Positions 1 to 13,252 of a stretch of DNA of 64,000 nt are shown piece by piece (position 1 is the first letter of the stretch; each line of letters begins with the position of its first letter). The notes beneath the pieces are model-generated. The model had not been told where the DNA came from. It searched no databases and worked only from the letters and a program-made list of their open reading frames with translations. This DNA is from Lottia gigantea (lineage: Eukaryota > Mollusca > Gastropoda > Lottiidae), in contig NW_008707370.1 of the NCBI RefSeq assembly GCF_000327385.1, positions 219,169 to 283,168 of the forward strand. Direction: 5' to 3'. Position numbers and translations under genes: made by a program.

Positions 1-378
1 ACGATGGCATGTATTCAATAGAAATAATATGTACTTTTCAATAAAAATGGCATGTATTCAATAGAAATAATATGTACTTTTCAATAAACAATGGCATGTA
101 TTCAATAGAAATAATATGTACTTTTCAATAAACAATGGCATGTATTCAATATAAATAATATGTACTTTTCAATAAACAATGGCATGTATTCAATAGAAAT
201 AATATGTACTTTTCAATAAACAATGGCATGTATTCAATAGAAATAATATGTACTTTTCAATAAACAATGGCATGTATTCAATAGAAATAATATGTACTTT
301 TCAATAAACAATGGCATGTATTCAATAGAAATGATATGTACTTTTCAATAAACAATGGCATGTATTCAATAGAAATAT
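1..378. repeat. 44-bp satellite array (about 8.5 units, left edge)
   Basis: Near-identical units starting ATGGCATGTATTCAATAG recur at 4, 47, 91, 135, 179, 223, 267, 311 and 355. The first step is 43 bases and the rest are 44. Sequence differences are few, so the array is young or homogenised. It continues past the left end of the window. Confidence 0.97.
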
Positions 379-3300
379 TCAGACACATTCAGACATTGAA
401 TATTAATAGAGCATTTCTACATTGATTTCATATATTTGAAAATTAGAGTTCACGTTTTGTAGAATCACGTTTTTTTCTTGATTTCTATACGTGCTCAATC
501 GCATGTGTCAATTTTGTTTGAAAATATTAGAATTTCTAACTAATTTTCTACATATTTTTTATGTCACGTTTCAGAATCAATACTTAAAGCTTTATGCAAC
601 TAGATCTATTTATAACATAATACAAAAATAGCTGTGATGGCATTTATATTACTTAATAACAACCTATCAACTAACTATAAATATATAGATTGACGTCAGA
701 CTCACAATTTCTACCATTTTAAATAGAAACTCTTCAGAAAATAACAACTGAAGGTGGAAAAATCAATTTGAATCTTGTTATTCTTTATAGTACTGCTATG
801 TCCTTGTGAAAATATCAGCATAACAGTTTCACAAGCTTGGGATGTTGGATTGTCTGGATTTGTCAGAGATGTCTGGCTTTAGTGCCAAAATGACTGGGTT
901 GATAGGTGGTGAAAGAGGGATTTCTATAATTAATCTACATAGTTGTTAGATAGAAAACAGTAGTTGGTAGATATATAAACCCAGATTAAAGAAATATTTG
1001 AATTTAAAGGGAATGTCTCAAGTAGAAAAGGCAGCAAGTCAACATTCAAACACAGATAATTCTGTATACACATGTGAACACTATTACTGATTTGTTTGGC
1101 TAAAAAAATTCTAAATTCTTGTTTCTGCCTCTTTAATTATCACTTGTGTTGTTAAAAAGGAAATGTTGGAGGTTATTGTAAATTAGCGCTTGTCCTGAAA
1201 CCCTGGAAGTTTCTGTAACGATTTGACTGTATGACATCATCACCTCCAAAAATACAGAGGCACTGGATTGACATGGTATTTCTATTTAAAATCTTGAAAC
1301 CTTGTCATAACAACCAATTTGCCTCACTTCTCAAATTATTCCAGGAATATTTTGTTAAAGATAAAACCATTAATACAGTTCTGATCTATCTTGTAAGGAA
1401 TCTACAGGAGATATTTGATACTTCTATAGTTTTTAAAAACAGGTTAACTTTTCTTCTATCTACATTCTTCTCTTGATTGTAGAGTTGATAAGGTGAAACA
1501 TAGACTTTTTTGAATTTTTGAGCTCTACCATAGTGAGAACAGTGGCAATTGTTACAATTGAGGCAAGGTATAATTACCTTTTCAGAACACCTGATGCCAA
1601 TCTTGGTTTATCAACTTGACAAACATAATTAAGGCATGAAAGGTCTGGGAAGTTAAAACCTGGCGACATAGTTGTTATATGATCACTAAAGAGTTTGATT
1701 TAAGGGCAGAAAAAGCACATAGATCTTCATTGTCAAACCGGTTGGATGTCTCAGCCATTGTCAAATACAAATCATTGCCATTTCCTTGGCTAGAGCTTTC
1801 TCAAGAAGGTTTCAGATCTTTGCCTGGGACAAACTATGTCTATGGTTCTATCTGAATGAAGATAAAAGTTCTGATTCTGGTGGAATTTAGAGGATTAAGA
1901 TATTGGCCAAATCATCAGCAAACCATCTCTTTAACACCAGAAATCATCCTTTGATGTATGATGATTGTATATGGTTCAGGTAGTTTAGGAGTGATAGGAA
2001 AGTATTTAAATACTTCACCAGAGTAAGGAATTTTTATGACAGTTGTTGAAAATAACAGAGGTTCCTGACAGTTATATTGCAGACTTGGTTCCTGCAACTA
2101 ATCTAGATCGTAGATCTGAAAAATTTGGTAAAGGTAGAACCATCCCAAAAACTTACTTTTGTCTTTCTTTGCCATGTAATGTAGTATCAATTCAACAAGT
2201 CATTATCAGAATCTTGTTTGAATAGTATCTTGTATGGAATGTGAAGTTGACAAGTACAAGCAGTAGGTGGAATTAAGTTCTATAGAAGAGTAAGCATTCC
2301 TATGTTACTAGTTTGTAATGAGTTCCTTCATAGACATATTGGAATTGAGATTTTAAGCAAGTTTTTTCTGATAAATTGCTTGATCAGAAAGCTATGCTCG
2401 TGGAACTACTGATACATGAGAGCAAGCATGTCAGTTGGCTGCAATTCATCATTGACCAATTTCAAATTATAGGTACCATTTGCTGTTCAGATTCTGAAAT
2501 GTTGTTCTGGAGAATCATGTGGTTCCACTTGTATGAAACCTATCCAGATATTTTATATTATAATAGTATATTTAGTAATGACTGCAGGCATCTACCAGTA
2601 AATATATGTCAGTTAAATGTTAGTATTACCTTGTGGTAGCCATATTGAATTTAGATAAATTCCACAGTTCTTGACATATTTCCTAAATAACTTATCATAA
2701 TATACAATCACTTATGGTCTAGATATGGTGTAGTTGGAACTGGTAATAGTTGGTTAAAAGGGGATCTTTAAATGCAAGAATGGTCCTGTTTTGAAGGTAT
2801 TTGTGAATGATTTGGGGTAATGATTCTGCTTTCAATCATCCCTCATCACCACAGATTTTTTGAAGGATGCAAAATGCTCAGAAAAATTGTGCAATTTGAA
2901 GCCATTTCTGCAACCATGCATGATAGTTAAAATTGTCCTGCTATCTGCAATTGTAATCAATTGCTGTTTGGAAAAATTGTTTATCTTCAAATTCCTGAAA
3001 TTTGGATATTTATCATGCCTTTTCTAGAAACTTCTCCAGTCAGTGGACAAAATTACAAAGAAAATCATAAACATGTCAAAATGGAGTTATTTTAATGCTT
3101 TTTCTGGAAATTCCTCAAGTTCATTGGCCCAATTACTAACCAAATTTCTAGCTTGACCCGATTCCAGTTCCAATCTGTTAAGTTATTCAACATGTAGGTC
3201 ATTGGTACTCAATTACTAATATTCCAACCAGTAACACATACCAAGTAACCTGGACTAGTTGGGAGTAGTATCATACTGTTGGTTGGCTTGCTCTAGTTAC

Positions 3301-3530
3301 TAATTTTGGCACTTAACCAGAGTTATGGTTTGTGTGTTTGGCTACTAGTTGAATGTTGGTCACTATAGTCATGTGTGTTATTTACTACAGTTACAATAAA
3401 TAATTTACTATGCTACTATAACAGATATTTTGGGATTTGGATGTTGGTTCAGTGAAAGCACTTTAAAGTGGCTACTACAAAAATTCAACATGAAATGAAT
3501 ACAATTTTAGTCCTGTTTTTCATGACAATA
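379..3530. other. Non-coding stretch, nothing firm
   Basis: AT-rich unique-looking sequence. Frames at 1231-1476, 2043-2225 and 2376-2639 have chance composition and non-ATG starts or no support. A short segment at about 1068-1120 (AACACTATTACTGAT and following) resembles the inside of the TTAA family 1 MITE and may be a degraded fragment. Confidence 0.4.
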
Positions 3531-3822
3531 ACATGCTATGTAAGGTGGGAAATTTGTCCAAGACAGCAGTACTAGCCTACTTTTGTTAAATTTCTAACTG
3601 TTGAGGGAACTTTACTGTGCACATCACCATGCTGTTTGCTATGTGCGATATTTTTCGAGAACAGTGACATTAGCCTGCTCTTTTTTCAATTTGCAACTGT
3701 CAAGGGATCTTTAACGTACACAGTCTGTAGCACACAGGCCTCGGTTTATTGTCCTGATGACTAGACACTTTTCCAAGGCAGCCTATCAAACCTACATCAC
3801 TGACGGGGAAACCATGTTGAAA
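3531..3822 (-). repeat. tRNA-type SINE copy, core duplicated, head missing
   Basis: Matches the SINE at 6045-6350 through the segments TAGCCTACTCTT, the GTTGAGGGA/TCTTTAA region, and the GGCCTCGGTTTATTGTCC box. The core segment (AACTGT, AGGGA, TTTA, GTGCACA) occurs twice in tandem, at about 3540-3645 and 3646-3760. Orientation is taken from the tRNA-like head of other copies. Confidence 0.6.
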
Positions 3823-5340
3823 ATCCGCACTTATTTTCTCAAAGCAAAAATGCAGTCACAAACAGTTGATGCCATTATAGATAATGTTTGCATTAAAAAA
3901 TTTTTTTTACCATAACTCATAGTTTAATAAAAAAAAAATCAAAAGATAATTGATGTCTTTATGTAACTATGGAAACCAATTATATGAATTATGACAGTGA
4001 TTGACAATCTAATTAGCATAATTTATGTACATAATTATCAATAGTGTGTGACATAATATAAAATACAACCTAGGTCAATCTAACCGTGTCAAAAGTCTAT
4101 TACAAAGGTAGTCAGATAATAATATATATTACTTTCCTTTTGTGTGACTGTGAATCACAAAATTCATGATATACTTTATATATCTTGTCTTATTGGATAT
4201 ATCTGGTTTGTCTAGGTATGTAAGTCAATTTAATGCCGGTAAATGGAAGCTTTTAAGATTTTCTGTGTGTTAAAACTATTTCATTCATTTATATTTTGCT
4301 GGCCGCTTAGTTTCATTATTATTCTATACGTTAATTTTGTATTTTTTTTCTGGGATTTGGGGACCCACTTTGGTGTAGGGGCCTGTGGATTCGGTTCAAC
4401 CAGACTGTATGATAGTTAACCACTGTTTAATGTTACCAACATTGTGTTCAGTGAGATAAGCTTATATGTTGTTTGCTAACATGGACACCTGCAAATCTAT
4501 CGCCAGTATGGGTTCCCTTTTCAGTTATTCAGGTTTGAGGGGTTGACATGTCTAGTCATTGGATGGATTAGCAAACCTGTTAACTACAGGCTATGTTTGT
4601 CAGATCCCTCCCTCACTGGGTGATTTTTTAAATTTTTTCAAATGGAGATCTATCGATATCCATTAAAATTGTTGATTTTTCGTTCAATGTCACTTCAAAG
4701 AAAAAGAGTCGTGTGGGTCCGATTATTTCGATCACTCCCTAGATCAGTATTCTAATTTCTTGGATCACCTGACATCTTGTATGTGGCCATCCTTTGCAAG
4801 ATGAAATATTTTTGTGGGTGTCATTATGGTACACATGTTAAAAAAGGATGAGCCTTCCTTTGAAAAAAAGTCCACTTAATATTCATGTGTAACCAGCCGT
4901 AAACTAATTGTCAATTTGAGAGTATATAAGTAAAATTTCTTCTTACAATGATATATGTCGGTTAACAGAAGTGACTGTTACACAAATTGAATGACATGCA
5001 AAGTAAATGTTCGCTATACAAATTATATTGTAAAAGAACATGAAGCAATTTATTCATTTTAAACGGCATTGTGTTTGGTATAAATCGCAATGTCAACAGA
5101 TTTAATCATAGACCTGAAAATAGGACAAGGTGTAAGGCTTTCACTGGTTTGTAATTTATAAGATCCATAGGAGATAGCTAAAATGTTTTTTTTTTAATTT
5201 GGCTAAGACGTCTGACAAAGCGCAACTGAGCAGAAAAGAATTTATAAAAATTGAAAGGTGTTGTTTGTGTAAGATTTGAATTTGTTAATATTTTGAAAAA
5301 TATGGAGATTATTCAATTATTTATTTAAATTGCATAGAAG
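3823..5340. other. Non-coding stretch, nothing recognised
   Basis: AT-rich with homopolymer runs at about 3895-3945 and no frame or repeat I can support. Confidence 0.35.
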
Positions 5341-5344
5341 ATAT

Positions 5345-5965
5345 TAAATTTTGCCATTATTTTCGAATCTGGCTGGTCAAAGACCTATTGCAGACCAGAA
5401 TGAAAAATTAAACAATTGTTTTCCAAGTAAGGTACAGGCTTGTTGTTCCTTTAAATAATATTGAGATCATCCATTTATTAATTTCTTAGAATGAACATAA
5501 AATATAATTCTCAAGAATGGTCAATATGAGTATATATTCATCAGTGAACTTACCTGGTGTCATAAAGTTACAACAGAATCCCTGTAAAATCTAGAAAATT
5601 GGAAAATTCATAAATCTAAGTAATTATTGAAAAACGCTAAATCTTAATATTAAGCGTTTTTAATAGTTAATTGCATATTTATTAAGTTTTTTGGATTTAT
5701 CGGATTATATAAGGATCCTGTTATGTTATTTATGACACCAGGTATATCTACTGATGGATATATGCTTTTATTGGCCAAGTTTAAAATTCTTAAATTTTAA
5801 GTTCATTCTAAGACGTAGTATCACTTTAAATTTAGCTATTATTTTCATAATGGTTTGACTAAAGACCCTAATGCATCAATGTAGACAAGAATGGAACATC
5901 AAAGGTGTTGTCCTTGAATGATATTAGTCATAAGTTTATTTATACATTCATTTTAACTTTTGGCA
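5345..5965. repeat. Direct duplication flanking a foldback
   Basis: About 130 bases at 5345-5480 recur diverged at 5830-5965. Shared landmarks are GCTATTATTTTC-like, TCAAAGACC, AGAATG and TTTATTAAT/TTTATACATTCATT. The palindromic TTAA element (5483-5829) sits between the two copies. Either the region duplicated around the element or the element carries subterminal direct repeats. Confidence 0.45.
5483..5829. mobile_element. TTAA family 4 foldback MITE, copy 1
   Basis: Long inverted arms: TCTTAGAATGAAC at 5483 mirrors GTTCATTCTAAGA at 5801-5813. The internal CCTGGTGTCATAAA mirrors TTTATGACACCAGG. The right end runs to TTAA at 5826-5829. It is related to the copy at 52379-52670, which shows both TTAA ends. 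Non-autonomous, no coding region. Confidence 0.75.
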
Positions 5966-6044
5966 AGTGATATTGTTATCCTATGAATGTATGACACATT
6001 GCATTAGAGTTGCCTGTCTTCATTAGTCTAATGAGTTAAACAAA

Positions 6045-6350
6045 AAGAAATGAATGGAGTTTTACGTCCTATTTTTCTTCACCTGATTGAGAAATTTTGC
6101 CAAAACAGGGGAATTAGCCTACTCTTAATTTTTTGATTTCATGTTGAGAGATATTTAACATGCACAGACTGTAGCACAAAGGGCCTCAGTTTATTGTCCC
6201 ATCTGAATGATTAGAGGCTTTTTCAACCTGCATCACTAACAGGGTTGAAGAATCACAAGGTATTATCTCTACCCATGCTTGGATTGAACCCTGAACCTTC
6301 TGGTCATCAAGCAAATGTGTGCAACCACAGCTCCATAAACAGACAAGTAG
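6045..6350 (-). mobile_element. tRNA-derived SINE, near-complete copy
   Basis: Read on the minus strand it begins with a tRNA-like head: an A-box-like GGAGCTGTGGTT, then a B box in GGTTCAGGGTTCAATCC. It continues through a conserved body (GACAATAAACTGAGGCC, TCAACATGAAAT) and ends in ACGTAAAACTCCATTCATTT, a short TTCAT-type tail. At least seven further copies or pieces lie in the window. No coding capacity. Confidence 0.75.
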
Positions 6351-6359
6351 ATAAGATAA

Positions 6360-7855
6360 AATACAGTAAGAAAACATGTCTGATCATTTTATGATTGAAA
6401 CTAAGGTTATGATGACCTTTACAGGTTGAAAACAGCTTTGATGTTCCTGAATACAGAACAAATACTATTCTATTTATACTTATACCAGGTGATCTAACAT
6501 ATCGTCTGCTAGACTGCTAATGAACTTGCCATTTTCTTTTGGATGTTGAATTGGCACATAATTTGCAATTAATTTACTCTTTGTTCACTATCAATGACAT
6601 TTGAAAGGGTTGTAGCTCAGTGGTTTAGGGTTGTTGGAACCAATTGGTTATTTGGGAATGGTGGTTTTTTGACATGCACACATCTTGTGGCCTTGAAAAA
6701 GTTACCTTTCAATTATTCTAGTTTGTATTCTCGCTTATAAATACTTGCTAGTTATTCTACTATCTCTTAATAGTGTTTATTTAGCTTCCAAAGGAAATCT
6801 GGATATTCGCTTCCACAATTTTCTGCCAATTAACTCCACCAAACTGTCCAAAGTGTTATTGGGTGCTAATTGTATGCTCAGTGATAAGTGTTATTCAGTT
6901 AAACTGTGAAGGTGTTTATAAATATCAGCTGAAAGTGTTAAGTTTAGCATTCACCTAATATTTACTCACTTACTCATTGCCAGCATTATAATGCACTTGC
7001 TGCAGTTAGAATTACAAGTTACGAGTCAATTTGCATAAAGAGTAGGCTTTTCATTGACAGGCCTGCTTATGGTGAAAATTCAAATTTGGAAATAATATAA
7101 GCTTAAGTATTGGTGAGTTTTTACTTATGACGTAGGGCCATATTCTTCAAAACTTATCTCATGTTGGTTTAGGTGTTTCAGTCATCTTATTGGTCATTGG
7201 TCACTCACAAAAATTAGTTTTAGTTTAACTTTATTATCCAATCAGATTACTTTGTTTCTTTGTTAAAGCCTGGATTTTAATCTTTACTTTTATAATTTTG
7301 AGAAGAGATTTTTAGATGTAGATGTTATTGCTAGTCCTGTTTGACTGGAGCTCAAAAAGTCGCTGTGCTGTTTACTACATGGGACAGTTAAGATGCTAAA
7401 GCAGACTTAGAAATTGAAAAATGAATTGCTGATTTTCCTAATAGCACACCATTTCAGTGAATAGAATTACCAGTCCTGTCTGATTGGAGCTTGGAAATGT
7501 CTGTTTTTATGAGAATTTTATATTCAATCCTTTATGTTTCCAGATGTGAACTTTTGTGGCACTACATGGTATGGCTTGTCTTCATTAATTCTTGAATTCT
7601 TACATCTTCAAAATCTCATTTCATTTCATGTGGAATATTTTGAAGGAGTGCCAGTGAACTTGATGGTGTTGTCCATTACTTGATGTAAAAGTCAGATACA
7701 ACTAAGAATATCAATTGAAAAAACATCAGGTTACCATGGTGAACTGAAGAGAAAATCTTCACACAAATTGATTGAAATTGAAGAATACATTGACATTAAG
7801 ATCAGTAATTATTAGATCTAACAATTCTTTTCAACATGGCTGTACAGTAATCAAT
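6360..7855. other. Non-coding stretch
   Basis: No supported gene. A tRNA A-box-like GTAGCTCAGTGG at about 6608 lacks a matching B box and cloverleaf, so it is not called a tRNA; it may be a SINE-head remnant. The frame at 7772-8008 overlaps a degenerate repeat. Confidence 0.35.
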
Positions 7856-7858
7856 GAT

Positions 7859-8215
7859 ATTCATAACCTAAGCAGAGAGAGTTCACTGTCTTTAGCAGAG
7901 GGAGTTCACATGGTGATATTTGTCTTATATTCACATGGGATTTTCAGCTTAACATGCCTTGTGCAGAGAGTTCACATGGATATATTCATTTGTAAGATAT
8001 TCACATGATGCAATTCTGATACAAGATTGGGTCAGTCCTTTAGAGAGGGTTCACATGTTTTTTTTTTGGTTTATTTTTTATTTTCAACAATACTCAATGT
8101 AATCTCAATGTGCAACTAGGTTGTGTCAACTCAACATGCCTTTTGCAGAGTTCACATTTTTATGTTTCTTTCAAAAATGTTCAAATGTTGGGACATGTCT
8201 TATTCAGAGAGATTT
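7859..8215. repeat. Degenerate minisatellite with TTCACATGG/GCAGAG units
   Basis: Irregular units of roughly 40 bases share GCAGAGAGTTCACATGG-like cores, at about 7877, 7901, 7961, 8041 and 8148. Divergence is high, so the array is old. Confidence 0.6.
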
Positions 8216-8590
8216 GATAGATCCATTTCTATTCAACAAAATTCAGAATGTCAAATTTTAAGTGGCCTTACTTCATGAATTTTGTTAATATTTGAATGTA
8301 GGTGTTTTCATTGGATGTTGTTGAAAGATCATATTACATATTATAACATTATTATATTTTGAAACATCTAGTAAGGAAAAACCATTATCATGTGATTGTA
8401 CCCTGTGGCCTATTTATCCATGTGAAAGACGAGAAAGTTGTTCATATTAAACCTGCAGTGCATTTAAAATATGTTTTAACTTGTCTACTGCATTCTATAT
8501 AATCAATCTTTCCTCGAAAATAACATTTTGACCTTGACCTTAGTTTTTGTGTAAAAATTGTATGCGTGGAGTTACTCCTTCATTTGCATA

Positions 8591-8812
8591 TTAAAGGGAC
8601 AGATGTGCCTTTTTCGTTTGATTTGATTCTTGAATATATGTAAAAAGTTTTCTCAAGTAATAGAAATGTACACAAGGATAATTCTGGACACATATGGATT
8701 TGAAGGCTCAAATTTTGACATTGAGCTCTGAACACTATTACTGATCGGCTTAGCTACAAAATTCCTGTTTCTAAGACTAAGGTACAATTGGTCACAAAAA
8801 TAACAAATTTGT
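8591..8812. mobile_element. TTAA family 1 MITE, copy 1
   Basis: Starts TTAAAGGGACAGATG and shares internal blocks with copies at 33688, 38821 and 49294, including GATAATTCTGGACACA and GAACACTATTACTGAT. The right terminus has decayed. Its length is close to the other copies. Confidence 0.7.
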
Positions 8813-9927
8813 CTATTGTACGAAACTTACTCTAGCATGTTATATATTTGAATTTGAACTTGCAAACAAATAGGTCTTTTGGTTTTTGTACGGTAGGCGA
8901 CACTTATCATCAATAACTGCCAGAGCAAATAACACTGGTGTAAGCTCCTATATTATATGTTAAATTTGGTAGATGTAGCTGTGTGGGCGGGCAAGTTTAG
9001 GGCAGGTCGCAACTTCATATTATATGTGAACTGTTTAAATTTCAAACATCAAAAGCGTACCAGTATAATGTGGTGTATACTTTATGTGAACAGTGAATTA
9101 TTTGATTAAAATGTAAGATTAGGTAAGCTTTGATAGTCAATATTTGGCGGTTAGATTTTGATGTATAACTACACTGTTTAAAGTATATTGATATTGGAAG
9201 AAGTAATAATTGGTTTGAAAGTGTAATGTAAATATACTGTAGATTTTTTGAAGACGTAGACTGTAGATGGAAAAAGATTTATTTATTTTGATCTATGAAA
9301 TGAGGCAATTAGTAGAAATGATTTTTGAGTTCCAAACAGCAAGAGGGCATGTTGCTCAAATGCTATGAAAAGGATCTCATATTTCTAAATCTCCTGTTAG
9401 GGGTAGCTTGTGACGCTTTGGCTTCAAAACCTGCTTGAAGAACCACAGACGTCTTACTGAAAATAAGACTGTCGCAAATCAATGATATCTCTTTAACATT
9501 GAAATTGAGATGCTGAGTTGCATAGCAGACATCCATTTTTGACCTTGATAACTTACTGTAGCGAATAGTTTAATGAAAGATGGCAGATACTGCTTTTTTT
9601 TCACAAAGATTTTTCAAAATTGAATTGTAAGCAAGAAAAGTAAAGGCAGTTGATTTTGATTTTCTTCCTAGTAAAGTGTGATCTAGTAGTAGTATTATAT
9701 AAAGAATATATTGAAGTATTTGTGTATAATAATTGATAATAAAATATACCAGGAGTGGAAATTATAAGTGTGACAGGAAATGGACACTTCAACCTATTTT
9801 ATAATGGTGGATAATAACACAAATATTTTTCATTATATAGACTAATTTGAATTTTTTTTTACTACTGAGCTAGTACAGTTTCAAAGTACACCAATCCATG
9901 TATTCTCAAAACAATCTTGCTAGTAAC

Positions 9928-9991
9928 CGCGTTTCCACTGAGAATTGTAAAGTAAAGCTTATAGCCAGCTTTTCCCTCAGTGGAAACACAG
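9928..9991. mobile_element. Short CCACTGAG foldback
   Basis: CGTTTCCACTGAG at the left mirrors CTCAGTGGAAACAC at the right, with AGCTTATAGCCAGCTTTT between: a 64-base foldback. A larger, compound relative lies at 62708-63110. Confidence 0.7.
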
Positions 9992-10011
9992 TATGTCTTG
10001 AATTCTGTCAC

Positions 10012-10050
10012 TGTTTCTAGGATATCCTAGCGCTAAGATCGTTTCGAAAA
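10012..10050. repeat. Fragment of the CGAGAATA foldback family
   Basis: AGGATATCCTAGCGCTAAGATCGTTTCGA matches the right arm of the foldbacks at 55828 and 59748. Only one arm is present. Confidence 0.55.
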
Positions 10051-10621
10051 AAAGGGCTGAGATTCAGTAGACACCTCCTTTGGTTTATAATTTCCATCTT
10101 GAATAAACCAGGATGATTATTGGACTCATTTCATGTCTGCCAACTTATATTGTAAGCTTGCATTCTCCATTATTTGGATTGCAATTGGAGTAGATACTTG
10201 TTGGTTTTTTCATTGATTATGGCACTGGGAAAGGTTAAGAACCATTTGTATTTAGAGAACACAAGTGTTTCAGAATAGGCCAATACTTGGTTTTGCCATT
10301 GACATCATAACCAATACATTATATGTATATTGCAGGAACCGGTGAAAGCAAAAAATACAGATATTCACATACTATTGGCTTAACCATGCCAAAGCAAATA
10401 TTGAAAAAAATGAAATACAGGTTGAGAAAGACAGGATGTTTTGTTATGATCACGATGGACTAGATTGGGCAATAAAGAATAACAATAAAAGAATTGTTAT
10501 TATTAAGACTAGAGTGTTATTATGACTTGTATTTATTTTAGCATTGTTATCTCTATTGACTTTACATGATTATTATAATATACCCTCTCTTATATCAACA
10601 ATTAGATATTAGTTAGGTTCT

Positions 10622-11130
10622 CTCTCAGAATATTTACTCCTAGCTTGTTAGAGTTAGTTTCCCACACAGGCTTTTTACTCATGGCTTGTTATAGTTAGTT
10701 TCCCACACAGGCTTTTTATTCATGGCTTGTTATAGTTAGTTTCCCACACAGGCTTTTTATTCATGGCTTGTTATAGTTAGTTTTCCACACAGGCTTTTTA
10801 CTCTTGAATAGTTTCCTTTATTGGCTTTTTACTCCTGGCTCATTTATACACAGCCTCCCGTATGGGCTTTTTACTGTTTGCTTTTCTGTTTAACATACAG
10901 GCTTTTTATTCTTGATTGTTGTAGTGTGTTTCCTGCACAGCTAGTTTTTGAGACAGGCTTTTTAGTCGATTTATTTTTTGATTCCTACACAGGTTTTTAC
11001 TACTGGCTAATTGCTAATTCCCGCAAAGGGTTTAAACTACAGTCTTGTTATACTTGGCTTCCACCAAAGGCTTTTTTATTTCCCACACAGACTTTTTACA
11101 GTTTGTTTACCTCATGGGCATTTGCTCCTG
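10622..11130. repeat. 41-bp minisatellite
   Basis: Units with CCCACACAGGCTTTTTA recur at 10661, 10702, 10743 and 10784, exactly 41 bases apart. They then continue as diverged GGCTTTTTA units to about 11100. The 106-codon frame across the array (10821-11141) is a by-product of the repeat and is not called a gene. Confidence 0.92.
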
Positions 11131-12360
11131 AAATTGATTGAGTTTATGTAGTGAAAGGAATTTTTGAATAAGCTACTAAAACTGCTCAGACTTGATACAA
11201 ATCTTCATAAACATCCAAAGGAAAATTTGTAGATCAATTCAGAGAGACCTTGAAGATCACGTTTCATTGTAACAGTATCTAATTTATTAGGAATGTCATT
11301 AAAATCCAGACAAAATATCGGAGATAAATAACCAGAGAGTACAGACTATGTTGATGGATGGTTTTATCTATAAAGATCTCTTGTACCATCCTGTATTAGA
11401 TCTGAAGAAATGGGTATGAATGAAGTAAGAAACTATGTAATAAGATGAGAGGAGTGGCTAATAGTATACTAAGAGGCCAATACAAATTTCTTTAATACTT
11501 GACTAGTTAAGTACCAAAAATACTTGATCAAAAATCTGGGGGAATTAATCCAAGGCAGCATCTTTTCTTAGCACATCATCTCTTCAACATGTTAGATACT
11601 ATTAAATATTTCTACCTTGTTTTTCTTTAGCAGTTAAACTCCATATTAGGGACCGAGATAATAAATATTCATAATGATCAATTGTGATTTCCAAACAGGC
11701 CAATCAACACGCTTTTATACAAATTTGTAACACATGAAACTTGTAAAAGATATCGCAGTACAGGCAATCTGTCTGATACGAAAAATGGTTGCTTTAATTA
11801 GTAAGATATTTGGATAAAGTTAACCATGATCCAATTCATTTCTTGATTTGGGGGCAGAGGGAATACAAATATGTCTGATACTGAATCACTGTGGTGGATT
11901 GGTGTTGCTGGTATTGTTAATATAAAAAAGAAGTAGATTAGTAGATCAGACTCAAAAAACATAGAAAATGGGTCAAAATGACTTCTGAAAAGTAGTTTGA
12001 AAAATATTATTAAGTGTGTTCACAATCCACAATAATACACAACGTCATGGTTGAGTTATTTAGTTGTTTGGCCTAAGGACAGGTTATAATAAAGGATTCA
12101 ATAGACTATAATGATATTGGTTACCCGCCCACCTCTCTCCCCGATCTGACACATTCTCACCTATCAGGACACCTGATTATAAAACTGTTATTTTGACACC
12201 TGAACTCATAGTTGATGGTTTATAATGTGTTAAATGGATATCAAGGATTTTAAATGTTAACAGGTATGTTATTTCGTATCGTATATGCTGTACTGCATTT
12301 TGATTTTTTACGTGTTAAAGTTTTGGCAATAAAAATTATATATTATAATTTTGGATTTCA
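11131..12360. other. Non-coding stretch
   Basis: Nothing firm. A pyrimidine-rich tract ending CACCTATCAG at about 12170 looks like a splice acceptor, but only a short frame follows. Confidence 0.3.
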
Positions 12361-12610
12361 GTTATGAGTTACATAGTTCGAAAATGACTTTTAAATAGTT
12401 TTGGATTATAAGTTACATAGTTTGAAACATCAGCTACATAGTTGTGGAATATGCTATATTATTTGAATTTGGTGTAATGGGTTTTGAAGAAGCATTTGCA
12501 ATAGGCTACATAGTTTTGGAATATGAATTACATAGTGTGAAAAGTGACTTTTAAATAGTTTTGGTACATAAGTTACATAGTTTAAAAGATCAGTTTCTAC
12601 ATAGTTATAA
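12361..12610. repeat. Direct duplication built on GTTACATAGTTT units
   Basis: A block with TTACATAG, TGACTTTTAAATAGTTTTGG and AAGTTACATAGTTT occurs at about 12370-12450 and again at about 12525-12610. Extra TACATAG motifs lie between. Diverged, ancient tandem growth. Confidence 0.7.
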
Positions 12611-12875
12611 AAGAGGAAAGAGTTTATATAGTTTGAATTGCTTGGAATATTTTTATAAATATTGCTGACAAAAATTGTGAAAATTATTTCAGTACACAAA
12701 ATTCATCACAAAATCATGCATTATCTTATTGCTTTTTATAGCAGTTTATTATTGTTTAAAAGGAGTAAACATGTACTACAGACATGCAATCTACTCAATC
12801 AAGTCAGCTTACAGTTTATATCATAGCAACTGAAGAAAATAAAAAAAAAACAATTGGAATTATTTAATGGGGAAT

Positions 12876-13120
12876 ACATGCTAGTCAGTTGGTTGATCTA
12901 TGAGTACAGATGCACCATCATATTCTTCTCTGTGGATGTACAATGAATATACAACCTTCAAGGCATGAATAGTTTGCCTACAAGACACATGCAATAAGAC
13001 ACATGTAATACATGCTTGTTAATTGGTTGATTTATGAGTACAGATGCACTTACATACTCATCACTATGGCTTCATATACAATGAATATACAACCTTCAAG
13101 GTAATATAGTTTACATACAG
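12876..13120. repeat. Direct duplication of about 130 bp
   Basis: AATACATGCT, TTGGTTGAT, TATGAGTACAGATGCAC and ACAATGAATATACAACCTTC appear in the same order in 12882-12963 and 13010-13101. The second copy runs into the 24-bp array that follows. Confidence 0.8.
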
Positions 13121-13252
13121 CAAGACACATGTATGAAGACATATAGAGACACATGTATGAAGACATATAGAGACACTTATGAAGACATATAGAGACACAT
13201 GCATGAAGACATATAGAGACACATGTATGAAGACATATAGAGACACATGCAG
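13121..13252. repeat. 24-bp minisatellite
   Basis: About five units of GAAGACATATAGAGACACAT plus a few bases, with small deletions in one unit. A minus-strand frame (13064-13246) with repeated Val-Ser-Leu-Tyr is a repeat artefact. Confidence 0.93.

Noticed and set aside
1-378. CRISPR-like regular repeats
   Set aside because: Units are contiguous with no spacers, in a eukaryotic setting; a plain satellite.
6600-6672. tRNA-like GTAGCTCAGTGG segment
   Set aside because: No B box or cloverleaf follows; at best a SINE-head remnant.
10821-11141. 106-codon plus-strand frame
   Set aside because: It runs through the 41-bp minisatellite and is a repeat artefact.
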